From contig CANQCJ010000010.1 in the NCBI GenBank assembly GCA_947589205.1, positions 1 through 21,603 on the forward strand: a stretch of DNA of 21,603 nucleotides, read 5' to 3'. Each line of letters opens with the position of its first letter. Positions within the stretch are counted from its first letter, which is position 1. Below are positions 13,891 to 20,545 of the stretch, one piece after another. Under the pieces are notes generated by a model that ran no database searches, was not told the origin of the DNA, and saw only the letters and a list, made by a program, of their open reading frames with translations. Made by a program: the position numbers and the translations under genes. Source of the DNA: an uncultured Ruminococcus sp. (GTDB lineage Bacteria; Bacillota; Clostridia; Oscillospirales; Ruminococcaceae).

Positions 13891-14676
13891 ATGGATAACA
13901 GCGAAAAAAAGCGCGGCAGATACCGCGAAGCGGCTGAGGACAGCGATGTCATTTACGGCAGGAACGCCGTGACGGAGGCTCTCAAGGCCGGCAGGATAAT
14001 AGATTTGATATATGTAAACAAAAACGCGGGCGGTTCGGTCGGCAGGATATGCGCGCTTGCCGCAGAAAAAGGCATACCGGTAAAGTACACCGACGACCGA
14101 AAGCTCGATTCGCTCTGCTTCGGACAGGCTCATCAGGGCTGCGCCGCTCTCACCGGCTGCGCCGAATACTGCACTATAGAGGATATCCTTGAATACGCAG
14201 GGCAGAAAAACGAGGATCCGTTTATTATAATCTGCGATGAGATAGAGGATCCGCACAACCTCGGCGCGATAATGAGAACAGCCGAGGCCGCGGGAGCGCA
14301 CGGGATAATAATTCCCAAAAGGCGAAGCGCGTCGCTTACTCACACGGTCTTTAAGACCTCGGCGGGCGCGGCAAGCTGGATAAAGACCGCGCGGGTGGCA
14401 AATCTCGCTGCAGCGGTAAAGCAGCTCAAGGAAAACGGCATATGGGTATACGGCGCGGATATGGACGGCAGGAGCGTTTTTGAAACGGATCTTAAAGGTC
14501 CCGCCGCGCTGGTCATCGGCTCGGAGGGCTTCGGAATGGGGCGGCTGATGAAGGAAAGCTGCGATCTTCTGATAAGCCTGCCGATGCTCGGACAGGTAAA
14601 TTCGCTCAACGCTTCGGTTGCGGCGGGTATATGTATGTATGAGATAGTAAGACAAAGAAACAGCGGCAGGGAGTGA
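13891..14676 (+). CDS. rlmB: 23S rRNA 2'-O-methyltransferase RlmB (SpoU/TrmH family)
   Basis: 261 residues. It transfers a methyl group from S-adenosylmethionine to the ribose of a guanosine in the peptidyl-transferase region of 23S rRNA (G2251 in E. coli). The N-terminal substrate-binding domain (about 18-90) begins DVIYGRNAVTEALKAGR. The SPOUT knot domain carries motif 1 DPHNLGAIMRTAEAAG (120-135), motif 2 VIGSEGFGM (208-216) and motif 3 ISLPMLGQVNSLNASVAAG (228-246). Catalytic and cofactor residues Asn123, Arg129 and Glu212 are present. The ribosome site is poor (GGTGG about 14 bases from the ATG). Only seven bases separate it from the next gene, an odd P-type ATPase-like membrane protein. 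The family is certain; the exact target base is inferred from closest resemblance to RlmB. Confidence 0.93.
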   Translation: MDNSEKKRGRYREAAEDSDVIYGRNAVTEALKAGRIIDLIYVNKNAGGSVGRICALAAEKGIPVKYTDDRKLDSLCFGQAHQGCAALTGCAEYCTIEDILEYAGQKNEDPFIIICDEIEDPHNLGAIMRTAEAAGAHGIIIPKRRSASLTHTVFKTSAGAASWIKTARVANLAAAVKQLKENGIWVYGADMDGRSVFETDLKGPAALVIGSEGFGMGRLMKESCDLLISLPMLGQVNSLNASVAAGICMYEIVRQRNSGRE

Positions 14677-14683
14677 ACGAAAA

Positions 14684-16828
14684 ATGTCGGAAAACAATAA
14701 AGATACCCGGATAGACGTAGACGATATACTTAACGAATATTCCGCTTCGTCAGACTCTAAGGATATAGAGCTTGAACAGATAATAACCGAGGTCAACCGC
14801 GATACGGCTTCTTCGGACGAGGGCAAAACACCTTTATCCGATGAAACCGAACCCCCCGAGATACGAGCCGAACCGGAAATTACAGAGACCGAAGCAGAAG
14901 AAGTACCGGAAACAGAGCCTGCTGCCGAAAGCGTTTTGACGGAAACGGAGACCGTTCCGCAGGAGGATACTCTTACCGAAGAGGATATGGCTCAGCTCAG
15001 AAAAATGCTCGGCAAGGGCGCGGCTTTTACTATGAGAACGGCCGATGATGCCGACGAGAGCAAGATACCCACCGCGCAGAGCGAGTATACCGACAAAAAG
15101 GATACGGAGAAAATACTCGCGCAGATAGCAAGGCTGAAAAGCTCGCTGTCGGTGAGAGCGGCGGTGCTTTTGTTCGCGACAGTTTTCAGCGTTTTCATAA
15201 CGGCGGCGAACGATCTTAATTTGCAGCTCGCGGCGGTATTTGACAGAACGGTCAACCCCTCGGCTTATCTTTTTACCAACACCATACTCGGCATAGTCGC
15301 GGTAGGCTTTTCCTATTCGGTAATAACTATGGGCATCAAAGCCATTTTCCAAAGGCGCGCCGACAGCGACAGCGCGGCGGCGGTAAATCTCCTTGCGGCG
15401 ATAATCGCGGGATTGGCAACGCTTTTTGACCCCGAACCGTTAAAATCCGGCTTTTTCCACCTATACACCTCCGCAGCCATAGCCGGAATGCTTTTTAATA
15501 CGTTCGGAAAGCTGAGCGTCGTAAGAAGAACGCAGAGAAGCTTTGAATATCTATCGAAAGCCGAAAATATTTACGCCGTAACGCTTATAGACAACGACGA
15601 CACGGCGGCTTATATAACAAACGGTTCTGCCGGAAGCAAAAAAGAGCTTGCCGCAATGCGCAGGACCGCTTTTGCGGAGGACTTTATGAAAAACAGCTAC
15701 TCCGCCGACCTTGCCGACAGGTTCGCCGAAAAGACGCTGCCGTTTACGATATGCGCCGCGATCATCGTCGGACTGCTGTCGATCGCGTTTGAAAAAAATT
15801 CGGCGGGAGCTAACGACAAGCTTTTTGTCTTTCTCGCGTCCGTCTCGGGAACGCTCTCTATCTGCTCCTCGTTCGCGCTCTCGCTGTTAGTCAATCTGCC
15901 GCTCGCCAAGGCAAGCAGAAAACTCGCCGACTATTCCGGAGTTATGCTCGGCTACTCCTCCGCAGAGGATTTCGCGGACGTAAATTCAGTGATATTGGAC
16001 GCGGGACACCTTTTCCCGACCGGCACGGTGGAATTTGTAAACCTTAAAATGCTCGGCTCGGTAATGATAGACGACTGCATACTTTACGCCGCAAGCATGG
16101 CTAACGCCGCCAAAAGCGTCACCTGTCCGGCGTTCTACAAAATGTTAAGAGGCCGTCTCGATATGCTGCTCGAGGTGACCGACTGTACAAACGAAGGCAG
16201 TCTCGGCGTATCGGGCAGGATAAACAGCAGACATATGCTTTTCGGAAGCAGAGAGCTTATGGAACGCCACGGCGTGGACGGACTTCCGACGGAGGGTACG
16301 GAGGATTCCTTTGCAGACGGCAGCAGGGTCGTATACCTCGCCGTTTCCGGCAGAGCGGTAATGATGTTCGCCGTAACGCTGTCGGTCGGCGCGGCGGCGG
16401 AAAGATGGGTCAGAGAGCTTGAGGACGAATCGGTAGAGCTTCACGTAAGAAGCGCGGACGGCTTCATAACAAGAGAGCTTATAGCTCACCTGTTCGATAT
16501 AAGCGCATCGACGGTAAAGATAATACCGGCAGCCTATAATGAGGATTATTCGCGCATTACCGCTCCGGCGGAAAGACTTTCCTCGTCAATGCTCTGTTCG
16601 GGGCATCTTCCGACCTTCGCCATGCTGCTCATCGCCGCAAAGCGGGTAAAATTTTCCGCAAATCTCGGCATTGCCGTACAGTACGGAGCTATGCTGCTCG
16701 GCGCGGCAATTTCAGCCGTTATGATGGTGTTCGGTTCGTTCGCGCAGATAACTCCGACTATTGTCATAATATACAATCTTGCCTTTGCACTTATCACTTA
16801 TCTTATGCAAAGTATGAGAAGAATATAA
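14684..16828 (+). CDS. Degenerate P-type ATPase-like membrane protein (pseudoenzyme)
   Basis: 714 residues. Residues 1-145 are an acidic, probably disordered cytoplasmic leader. Hydrophobic segments lie near 156-175, 197-218, 232-248, 260-273, 353-369, 379-404, 644-652, 662-684 and 688-706. The order matches a P-type ATPase: helices, a small soluble A-like region (290-345), two helices, a large P/N region (410-640), then final helices. The phosphorylation motif DKTGTLT appears as SVILDAGHLFPTGTVEF (435-451): the aspartate (439) remains but KTGT is lost. The N-domain-like GVSGRINSRHMLFGSRELMERHGV (508-531) and YLAVSGRAVMMFAVTLSV (551-568) are recognisable. The TGD motif position reads RSADG, and neither TGES nor GDGxND is visible. 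ATP-driven transport is therefore unlikely; a sensor, scaffold or regulatory role is possible. It follows rlmB by seven bases. Confidence 0.72.
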   Translation: MSENNKDTRIDVDDILNEYSASSDSKDIELEQIITEVNRDTASSDEGKTPLSDETEPPEIRAEPEITETEAEEVPETEPAAESVLTETETVPQEDTLTEEDMAQLRKMLGKGAAFTMRTADDADESKIPTAQSEYTDKKDTEKILAQIARLKSSLSVRAAVLLFATVFSVFITAANDLNLQLAAVFDRTVNPSAYLFTNTILGIVAVGFSYSVITMGIKAIFQRRADSDSAAAVNLLAAIIAGLATLFDPEPLKSGFFHLYTSAAIAGMLFNTFGKLSVVRRTQRSFEYLSKAENIYAVTLIDNDDTAAYITNGSAGSKKELAAMRRTAFAEDFMKNSYSADLADRFAEKTLPFTICAAIIVGLLSIAFEKNSAGANDKLFVFLASVSGTLSICSSFALSLLVNLPLAKASRKLADYSGVMLGYSSAEDFADVNSVILDAGHLFPTGTVEFVNLKMLGSVMIDDCILYAASMANAAKSVTCPAFYKMLRGRLDMLLEVTDCTNEGSLGVSGRINSRHMLFGSRELMERHGVDGLPTEGTEDSFADGSRVVYLAVSGRAVMMFAVTLSVGAAAERWVRELEDESVELHVRSADGFITRELIAHLFDISASTVKIIPAAYNEDYSRITAPAERLSSSMLCSGHLPTFAMLLIAAKRVKFSANLGIAVQYGAMLLGAAISAVMMVFGSFAQITPTIVIIYNLAFALITYLMQSMRRI

Positions 16829-16846
16829 AAATTTGCTTTAAAGGTA

Positions 16847-16875
16847 TTGACAAACGATGTGTTTTGTTATATTAT
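16847..16875 (+). promoter_or_regulatory. Sigma-A promoter of the zinc-ribbon gene
   Basis: Perfect TTGACA (16847-16852), 17-base spacer, TATTAT (16870-16875). It starts 18 bases after the preceding stop and gives a leader of about 50 bases. Confidence 0.85.
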
Positions 16876-16931
16876 ATTTAATAGCTGGAATTGTTGATTA
16901 AAAGTTTTAATTTTAACCGGAGGGAAATAAT

Positions 16932-17732
16932 ATGTCTAAATTTTGTACATCCTGCGGAGCGCAGTTAGCCGACGATGTGGTTTTCTGCACCTCCTGCGGA
17001 GCGAGACAGGACGTTCAGGACGCGAACGCTGATACGGCTAATTCCGCCAAAAGCGCGGCTGCCGATCTTGCACAGGCGGCGGGCAACCTTGCGCACAGCG
17101 CGGGTGATACCGTAAAACAGACCTTTGACGGAGTTACCTTTGATTCCGTAAGGGACGCTATGAACGTTGACAGCATTAAAAATGTTGCGAAAACAAAGGA
17201 TAAAAACACGATAATCGGCATTAGCGCAATCGTTATCGTGCTTATCGTTATTATCATTCTGCTCGCATCGCTTTTGGGCGGCGGTTATGAAAAGCCGATA
17301 AAGAGCTATATCAAGGCTGTCAAGGATACCGACGGCGACGCTCTGATGGAGTCTCTTCCGCCGTATATGATAGATATGCTTGAAGAAAATTTTGAAGATT
17401 ACTATGATGACGAGTACGACACCGTTGAGGAATACTTTGAAGACGAGCTGCTCAAGGATACGCTTGACGAGCTCGAGGACGAGTACGGCGACCATATAAA
17501 GATCTCCTATAAGATAAAGGATAAGGAGAAGCTCAGCAAAAAGAAGCTCAAAAATGCAGAGGACGATATAGAGGCTTACTATGACGAGTCGGTCGATATA
17601 TCTAAGGGCTATGAGCTTAAGGTCGAGATAAGAATAAAAGGCAGCGACGACGATGATGAGGATACCACAAGACTTAACGTCTACAAGATAGACGGAAAAT
17701 GGTGCATCGCAGATATGGGCGGCCTTCTCTAA
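16932..17732 (+). CDS. Zinc-ribbon single-pass membrane protein
   Basis: 266 residues. An N-terminal zinc ribbon has Cys5-x2-Cys8 and Cys19-x2-Cys22 (FCTSCGAQLADDVVFCTSCGA). An alanine-rich helical linker follows (35-62), then one strong membrane helix at about 93-116. The outer domain of about 150 residues is very rich in Asp, Glu, Lys and Tyr and ends in VYKIDGKWCIADMGG. That final strand and the start YEKPIKSYIKAVKDTDGDALMESLP resemble small NTF2-like outer domains common in Gram-positive zinc-ribbon membrane proteins. The ribbon should be cytoplasmic and the acidic domain outside. GGAGGG sits seven bases before the ATG. It has its own promoter and terminator, so it forms a single-gene unit. 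Its role is unknown; envelope sensing is plausible. Confidence 0.82.
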   Translation: MSKFCTSCGAQLADDVVFCTSCGARQDVQDANADTANSAKSAAADLAQAAGNLAHSAGDTVKQTFDGVTFDSVRDAMNVDSIKNVAKTKDKNTIIGISAIVIVLIVIIILLASLLGGGYEKPIKSYIKAVKDTDGDALMESLPPYMIDMLEENFEDYYDDEYDTVEEYFEDELLKDTLDELEDEYGDHIKISYKIKDKEKLSKKKLKNAEDDIEAYYDESVDISKGYELKVEIRIKGSDDDDEDTTRLNVYKIDGKWCIADMGGLL

Positions 17733-17749
17733 AGCTTTAAGGCAAACCG

Positions 17750-17805
17750 GCGGGATTTTAAGCGTTAAGGGCTGATGCCCTGCGGCTTGGACTCCCGCTT
17801 TTTTT
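17750..17805 (+). terminator. Intrinsic terminator after the zinc-ribbon gene
   Basis: GCGGGA (17750-17755) pairs with TCCCGC (17793-17798) outside an inner hairpin (GGGC-TGAT-GCCC, 17769-17780, with an AAGC/GCTT extension). Seven Ts follow (17799-17805). Confidence 0.85.
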
Positions 17806-17860
17806 ATAGTCCTAACCCGTAAGATTTGAACGGCGGCTCTGAACTTCTACATTAAAAGAC

Positions 17861-17889
17861 TTGACAACGCCGTCTAAAAGGTTTATAAT
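17861..17889 (+). promoter_or_regulatory. Perfect consensus sigma-A promoter of greA-lysS
   Basis: TTGACA (17861-17866), exactly 17 bases, TATAAT (17884-17889). It gives a short leader to greA (17929) with AAAGGAG as the ribosome site. Confidence 0.9.
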
Positions 17890-17928
17890 TAATAAGATAA
17901 TAATTATTTTAAAGGAGAGTAATCTAAA

Positions 17929-18396
17929 ATGGCACATACAGTATCAAAAGCAGGAAAAGCAAAGCTTGAAGCGGATCTCGATTATCTGATAACCGTCAGA
18001 AGAAGCGAGGTGGCAAACAAGCTCAAGGAAGCGAGATCCTTCGGAGACCTTTCGGAAAACGCCGAGTATGACGAAGCTAAAAACGAACAGGCTATCCTTG
18101 AATCGCGCATAGCAGAGCTTCAGAATATCATCGAGAACGTTATCGTCGTTGACGACGACGATATAAGCGTTGACGAAATAGGCATCGGTTCGATAATGAA
18201 AATACGCGACCTCGACCTTGACGAGGTGGAAACGCTCCAGATAGTAGGCTCTACCGAATCAGACCCCGACAACGGAAAGATCTCGGACGATTCGCCTATC
18301 GGCAAAGCCGCGCTCAAAAAGAAGGTCGGAGATATTTTTGACGTCGAAGCTCCTATGGGACTTATCAGGTTCGAGGTGCTTGAAATAACCAAGTGA
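17929..18396 (+). CDS. greA: Transcription elongation factor GreA
   Basis: 155 residues, close to the usual 158. It enters the secondary channel of RNA polymerase and stimulates cleavage of backtracked RNA, rescuing stalled complexes. The N-terminal coiled-coil hairpin (about 1-75) carries the conserved tip ARSFGDLSENAEYDEAK with acidic Asp40 and Glu43, which help position the catalytic metal. The C-terminal FKBP-like domain ends in SPIGKAALKKKVGDIFDVEAP (121-141) and a final strand. It is expressed from a perfect promoter and is followed 29 bases later by lysS with no terminator, the greA-lysS order common in Firmicutes. Confidence 0.97.
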   Translation: MAHTVSKAGKAKLEADLDYLITVRRSEVANKLKEARSFGDLSENAEYDEAKNEQAILESRIAELQNIIENVIVVDDDDISVDEIGIGSIMKIRDLDLDEVETLQIVGSTESDPDNGKISDDSPIGKAALKKKVGDIFDVEAPMGLIRFEVLEITK

Positions 18397-18425
18397 TCTT
18401 ACACTAAGAAAGGGTAAATACAATA

Positions 18426-20000
18426 ATGAGCGAGGAAATTATTTCTAAGACGGAGGAAGCTGCCGAACAGACCGAACAGGATATAAACAGCTTAAAGAAA
18501 ATAAGAATGGATAAGCTCGATGAGCTTAAAGCGGCGGGAAACGACCCGTTTGCCGTGACAAGCTATGACGTTACCGCTCACGCGCTCGAAGCGGCTGAAG
18601 CTTATGAAAGGATAGAAACAAAATGCAAGGAGCTTGCCGGCGAGGACGAGGAAAGGCTGAAAACGCTGCTTGAAGAAAACAGAACTACCGTCCGCATAGC
18701 CGGCAGACTGATGTCGCGCAGAGATATGGGCAAGGCAAACTTTATAGATCTTCACGACAGAAGCGGAAGAATACAGATCTATGTAAGAATGAACGATATA
18801 GGCAAGGAGGAATTTGCAGCCTTTAAAAAGTGGGATATCGGCGATATCATCGGCGTTGAGGGCTATGTTTTCCGCACCAGAAAGGGCGAGATATCCGTTC
18901 ACGCTTCCGCTGTAAAGCTGCTTGCAAAATCCCTCCTGCCGCTTCCCGAAAAGTGGCACGGACTTAAAGACCAGGACGCAAGATACCGCCGCAGATATGA
19001 GGATCTCATCTGCAATCCCGAGGTCAAGGACGCTTTTATCAAACGCTCCAGGATAATTTCTTCTATAAGAAGATATCTGGATTCACAGGGCTTTTTAGAG
19101 GTCGAAACGCCCATACTCGTTTCCAACGCGGGCGGCGCGGCGGCAAGACCGTTTGAAACGCATTACAACGCGCTCGATGAGGACGTAAAGCTGCGTATCT
19201 CGCTCGAGCTTTATCTTAAAAGACTTATCGTCGGCGGACTTGAAAGGGTCTACGAGATCGGCAGAGTTTTCAGAAACGAGGGCGTCGACGCGCGCCACAA
19301 TCCCGAATTTACCCTGATGGAGCTTTATCAGGCGTACACCGACTACAACGGCATGATGGAGCTTACCGAGAATATGTTCAGATATGTAGCCAACGAGGTC
19401 TGCTCGACGACCTGCGTTCCCTACGGCGAATATATGATAGACTTAGGCAAACCGTTTGAAAAAATGTCCATGACAGAAGCGGTAAAGAAATATTCCGGCG
19501 TGGATTTTTCGCAGGTGGAAACTGACGAGCAGGCTAAGAAGCTTGCGGACGAGCATCATATTGAATATGAGGACAGGCACAAAAAGGGCGATATACTAAA
19601 TCTTTTCTTTGAAGAATACGTTGAGGAAAACCTCATACAGCCCACCTTCATAACCGACCACCCGATAGAAATATCGCCGCTCACAAAGAAAAAGCCGGAT
19701 CTCCCCGGTCATGTAGAGCGTTTCGAGCTGTTTATAACCGGCAGAGAAATGTGCAACGCTTATTCGGAGCTTAACGACCCTATCGACCAGAGAGAACGCT
19801 TCGCCGCTCAGGAGGAGCTGCTCAGGCAGGGCGATGAGGAAGCCAACCGCATTGACGAGGATTTCCTGCGCGCGCTTGAAATAGGTATGCCCCCTACAGG
19901 CGGTATCGGCTACGGCATCGACAGACTTGTTATGCTGCTGACCAATTCTCCGGCGATACGCGATGTTTTGCTGTTCCCGACGATGAAGAGTCTAGACTGA
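18426..20000 (+). CDS. lysS: Lysyl-tRNA synthetase, class II
   Basis: 524 residues. It charges tRNA-Lys with lysine. An acidic leader of about 20 residues precedes the usual start (LKKIRMDKLDELKAAGNDPF). The OB-fold anticodon-binding domain (about 86-167) includes RIAGRLMSRRDMGKANFIDLHD. The class II catalytic core follows: motif 1 near SIRRYLDSQGFLEVETPIL (213-231), the lysine-specific GGAAARPFETHYNALD (236-251), motif 2 VYEIGRVFRNEGVDARHNPEFT (275-296) and motif 3 GGIGYGIDRLVMLLTNS (492-508). AAAGGG is the ribosome site. It is the second gene of the greA operon. No key residue is missing. The gene still has core-like codon use, and the sequence character changes directly after its stop. Confidence 0.97.
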   Translation: MSEEIISKTEEAAEQTEQDINSLKKIRMDKLDELKAAGNDPFAVTSYDVTAHALEAAEAYERIETKCKELAGEDEERLKTLLEENRTTVRIAGRLMSRRDMGKANFIDLHDRSGRIQIYVRMNDIGKEEFAAFKKWDIGDIIGVEGYVFRTRKGEISVHASAVKLLAKSLLPLPEKWHGLKDQDARYRRRYEDLICNPEVKDAFIKRSRIISSIRRYLDSQGFLEVETPILVSNAGGAAARPFETHYNALDEDVKLRISLELYLKRLIVGGLERVYEIGRVFRNEGVDARHNPEFTLMELYQAYTDYNGMMELTENMFRYVANEVCSTTCVPYGEYMIDLGKPFEKMSMTEAVKKYSGVDFSQVETDEQAKKLADEHHIEYEDRHKKGDILNLFFEEYVEENLIQPTFITDHPIEISPLTKKKPDLPGHVERFELFITGREMCNAYSELNDPIDQRERFAAQEELLRQGDEEANRIDEDFLRALEIGMPPTGGIGYGIDRLVMLLTNSPAIRDVLLFPTMKSLD

Positions 20001-20042
20001 AAGGCGATGTAAATGCACAGGTTTTGTGACCTGAGAAGTGTA

Positions 20043-20064
20043 ATTTACGACCGATTTACGACTG
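20043..20064 (+). repeat. Tandem 11-base repeat
   Basis: ATTTACGACCG is directly followed by ATTTACGACTG, differing at one base. It lies 43 bases after the lysS stop. Role unknown; it could be a scar of a recombination event or a binding site. Confidence 0.5.
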
Positions 20065-20083
20065 AATTGTTGAGGACACGTTT

Positions 20084-20133
20084 GATATTAAAAACAGATC
20101 CCGAAGTTAACTTCAAAAGTTGACTTCGGGATC
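20084..20133. terminator. Long-stem terminator, strongest on the minus strand
   Basis: A 15-pair stem, GATCCCGAAGTTAAC (20097-20111) with GTTGACTTCGGGATC (20119-20133), one G-T pair, seven-base loop. On the minus strand it is followed by TGTTTTTAAT; on the plus strand only by TTTGC. It directly follows the minus-strand micro-frame and can also end lysS transcription. Confidence 0.75.
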
Positions 20134-20137
20134 TTTG

Positions 20138-20173
20138 CTATTCGATCCTGTTCCTAACAAAATCGTCTGTCAT
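20138..20173 (-). pseudogene. Remnant 11-residue frame, possibly of a small XRE-type regulator
   Basis: On the minus strand, ATG at 20173 opens MTDDFVRNRIE and stops at TAG (20140-20138), four bases before a terminator stem. It has an excellent ribosome site (AGAGGTG, eight bases from the ATG), unusual for so short a frame. The peptide matches from memory the first residues of small helix-turn-helix proteins common in Clostridia (M-x-D-x-F-V/I-R-N/D-R-I-x-E-L-R...). The likely reading is an internal deletion that kept the 5' end and the terminator. It could instead be a true leader peptide or chance. Confidence 0.35.
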
Positions 20174-20245
20174 AGCTAAATCACCTCTTACTATTATAAT
20201 ACATCAAAAAATCAGTTATACTCAAAGAAAATATGTTGTTTTAGA

Positions 20246-20274
20246 TTGAAAAATCATATAAAATATGTTATAGT
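20246..20274 (+). promoter_or_regulatory. Upstream sigma-A promoter candidate for the second dynamin-like gene
   Basis: TTGAAA (20246-20251), 17-base spacer, TATAGT (20269-20274). It lies about 270 bases before the gene; a transcript from here would have a long leader or serve another element. Confidence 0.45.
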
Positions 20275-20419
20275 CAAGATATATTAGAGCAATACCGCAT
20301 ATGTGCCGCAAAAGCCGTTTTAAAGTCACATCGTTATTTTTGCGATTATTTGTGCGGTGCCGCCTTGATTACCGTGCATTGGAATCAATTTTAATATTTC
20401 ACAAAATCCACTAAACAGG

Positions 20420-20449
20420 TTGACTTCTTTGCTAATATTATGGTATAAT
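20420..20449 (+). promoter_or_regulatory. Main sigma-A promoter of the second dynamin-like gene
   Basis: TTGACT (20420-20425), 18-base spacer, perfect TATAAT (20444-20449). The leader would be about 90 bases, ending in AGGAGG (20531-20536) nine bases before the ATG. Confidence 0.8.
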
Positions 20450-20545
20450 ATATAAAGAACTTTAGTTGAATTTTGTCGATTCTATACAATATGAATATCC
20501 TGCGATAATTATTTCGCTAAGTATATAAACAGGAGGTTTATCAGA

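Larger units (their letters stand above)
20001..20545. other. AT-rich intergenic region at a likely island edge
   Basis: A 545-base gap between lysS and the second dynamin-like gene. It holds a CAGGT/ACCTG hairpin with an outer GTAAAT/ATTTAC pairing (20009-20048), a tandem 11-base repeat, a long terminator, a minus-strand micro-frame that may be a gene remnant, and two plus-strand promoters. Nothing else was recognised in it: no tRNA, direct-repeat attachment pair, integrase or transposase. Confidence 0.6.

Noticed and set aside
13843..14826. 327-codon minus-strand open frame opposite rlmB
   Set aside because: It is antisense to a clearly conserved methyltransferase, its translation is low in recognisable motifs and rich in Arg/Tyr/Ser typical of a reverse frame, and it has no credible ribosome site.
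20009..20048. Possible tRNA or riboswitch after lysS
   Set aside because: Only a small hairpin with a short outer pairing; no cloverleaf, no T-loop sequence and no known riboswitch core.
20193..20198. Minus-strand TATAAT as promoter of the 11-codon frame
   Set aside because: The start point would fall inside the ribosome site, and no -35 match lies 17 bases upstream, so it is not a usable promoter as placed.
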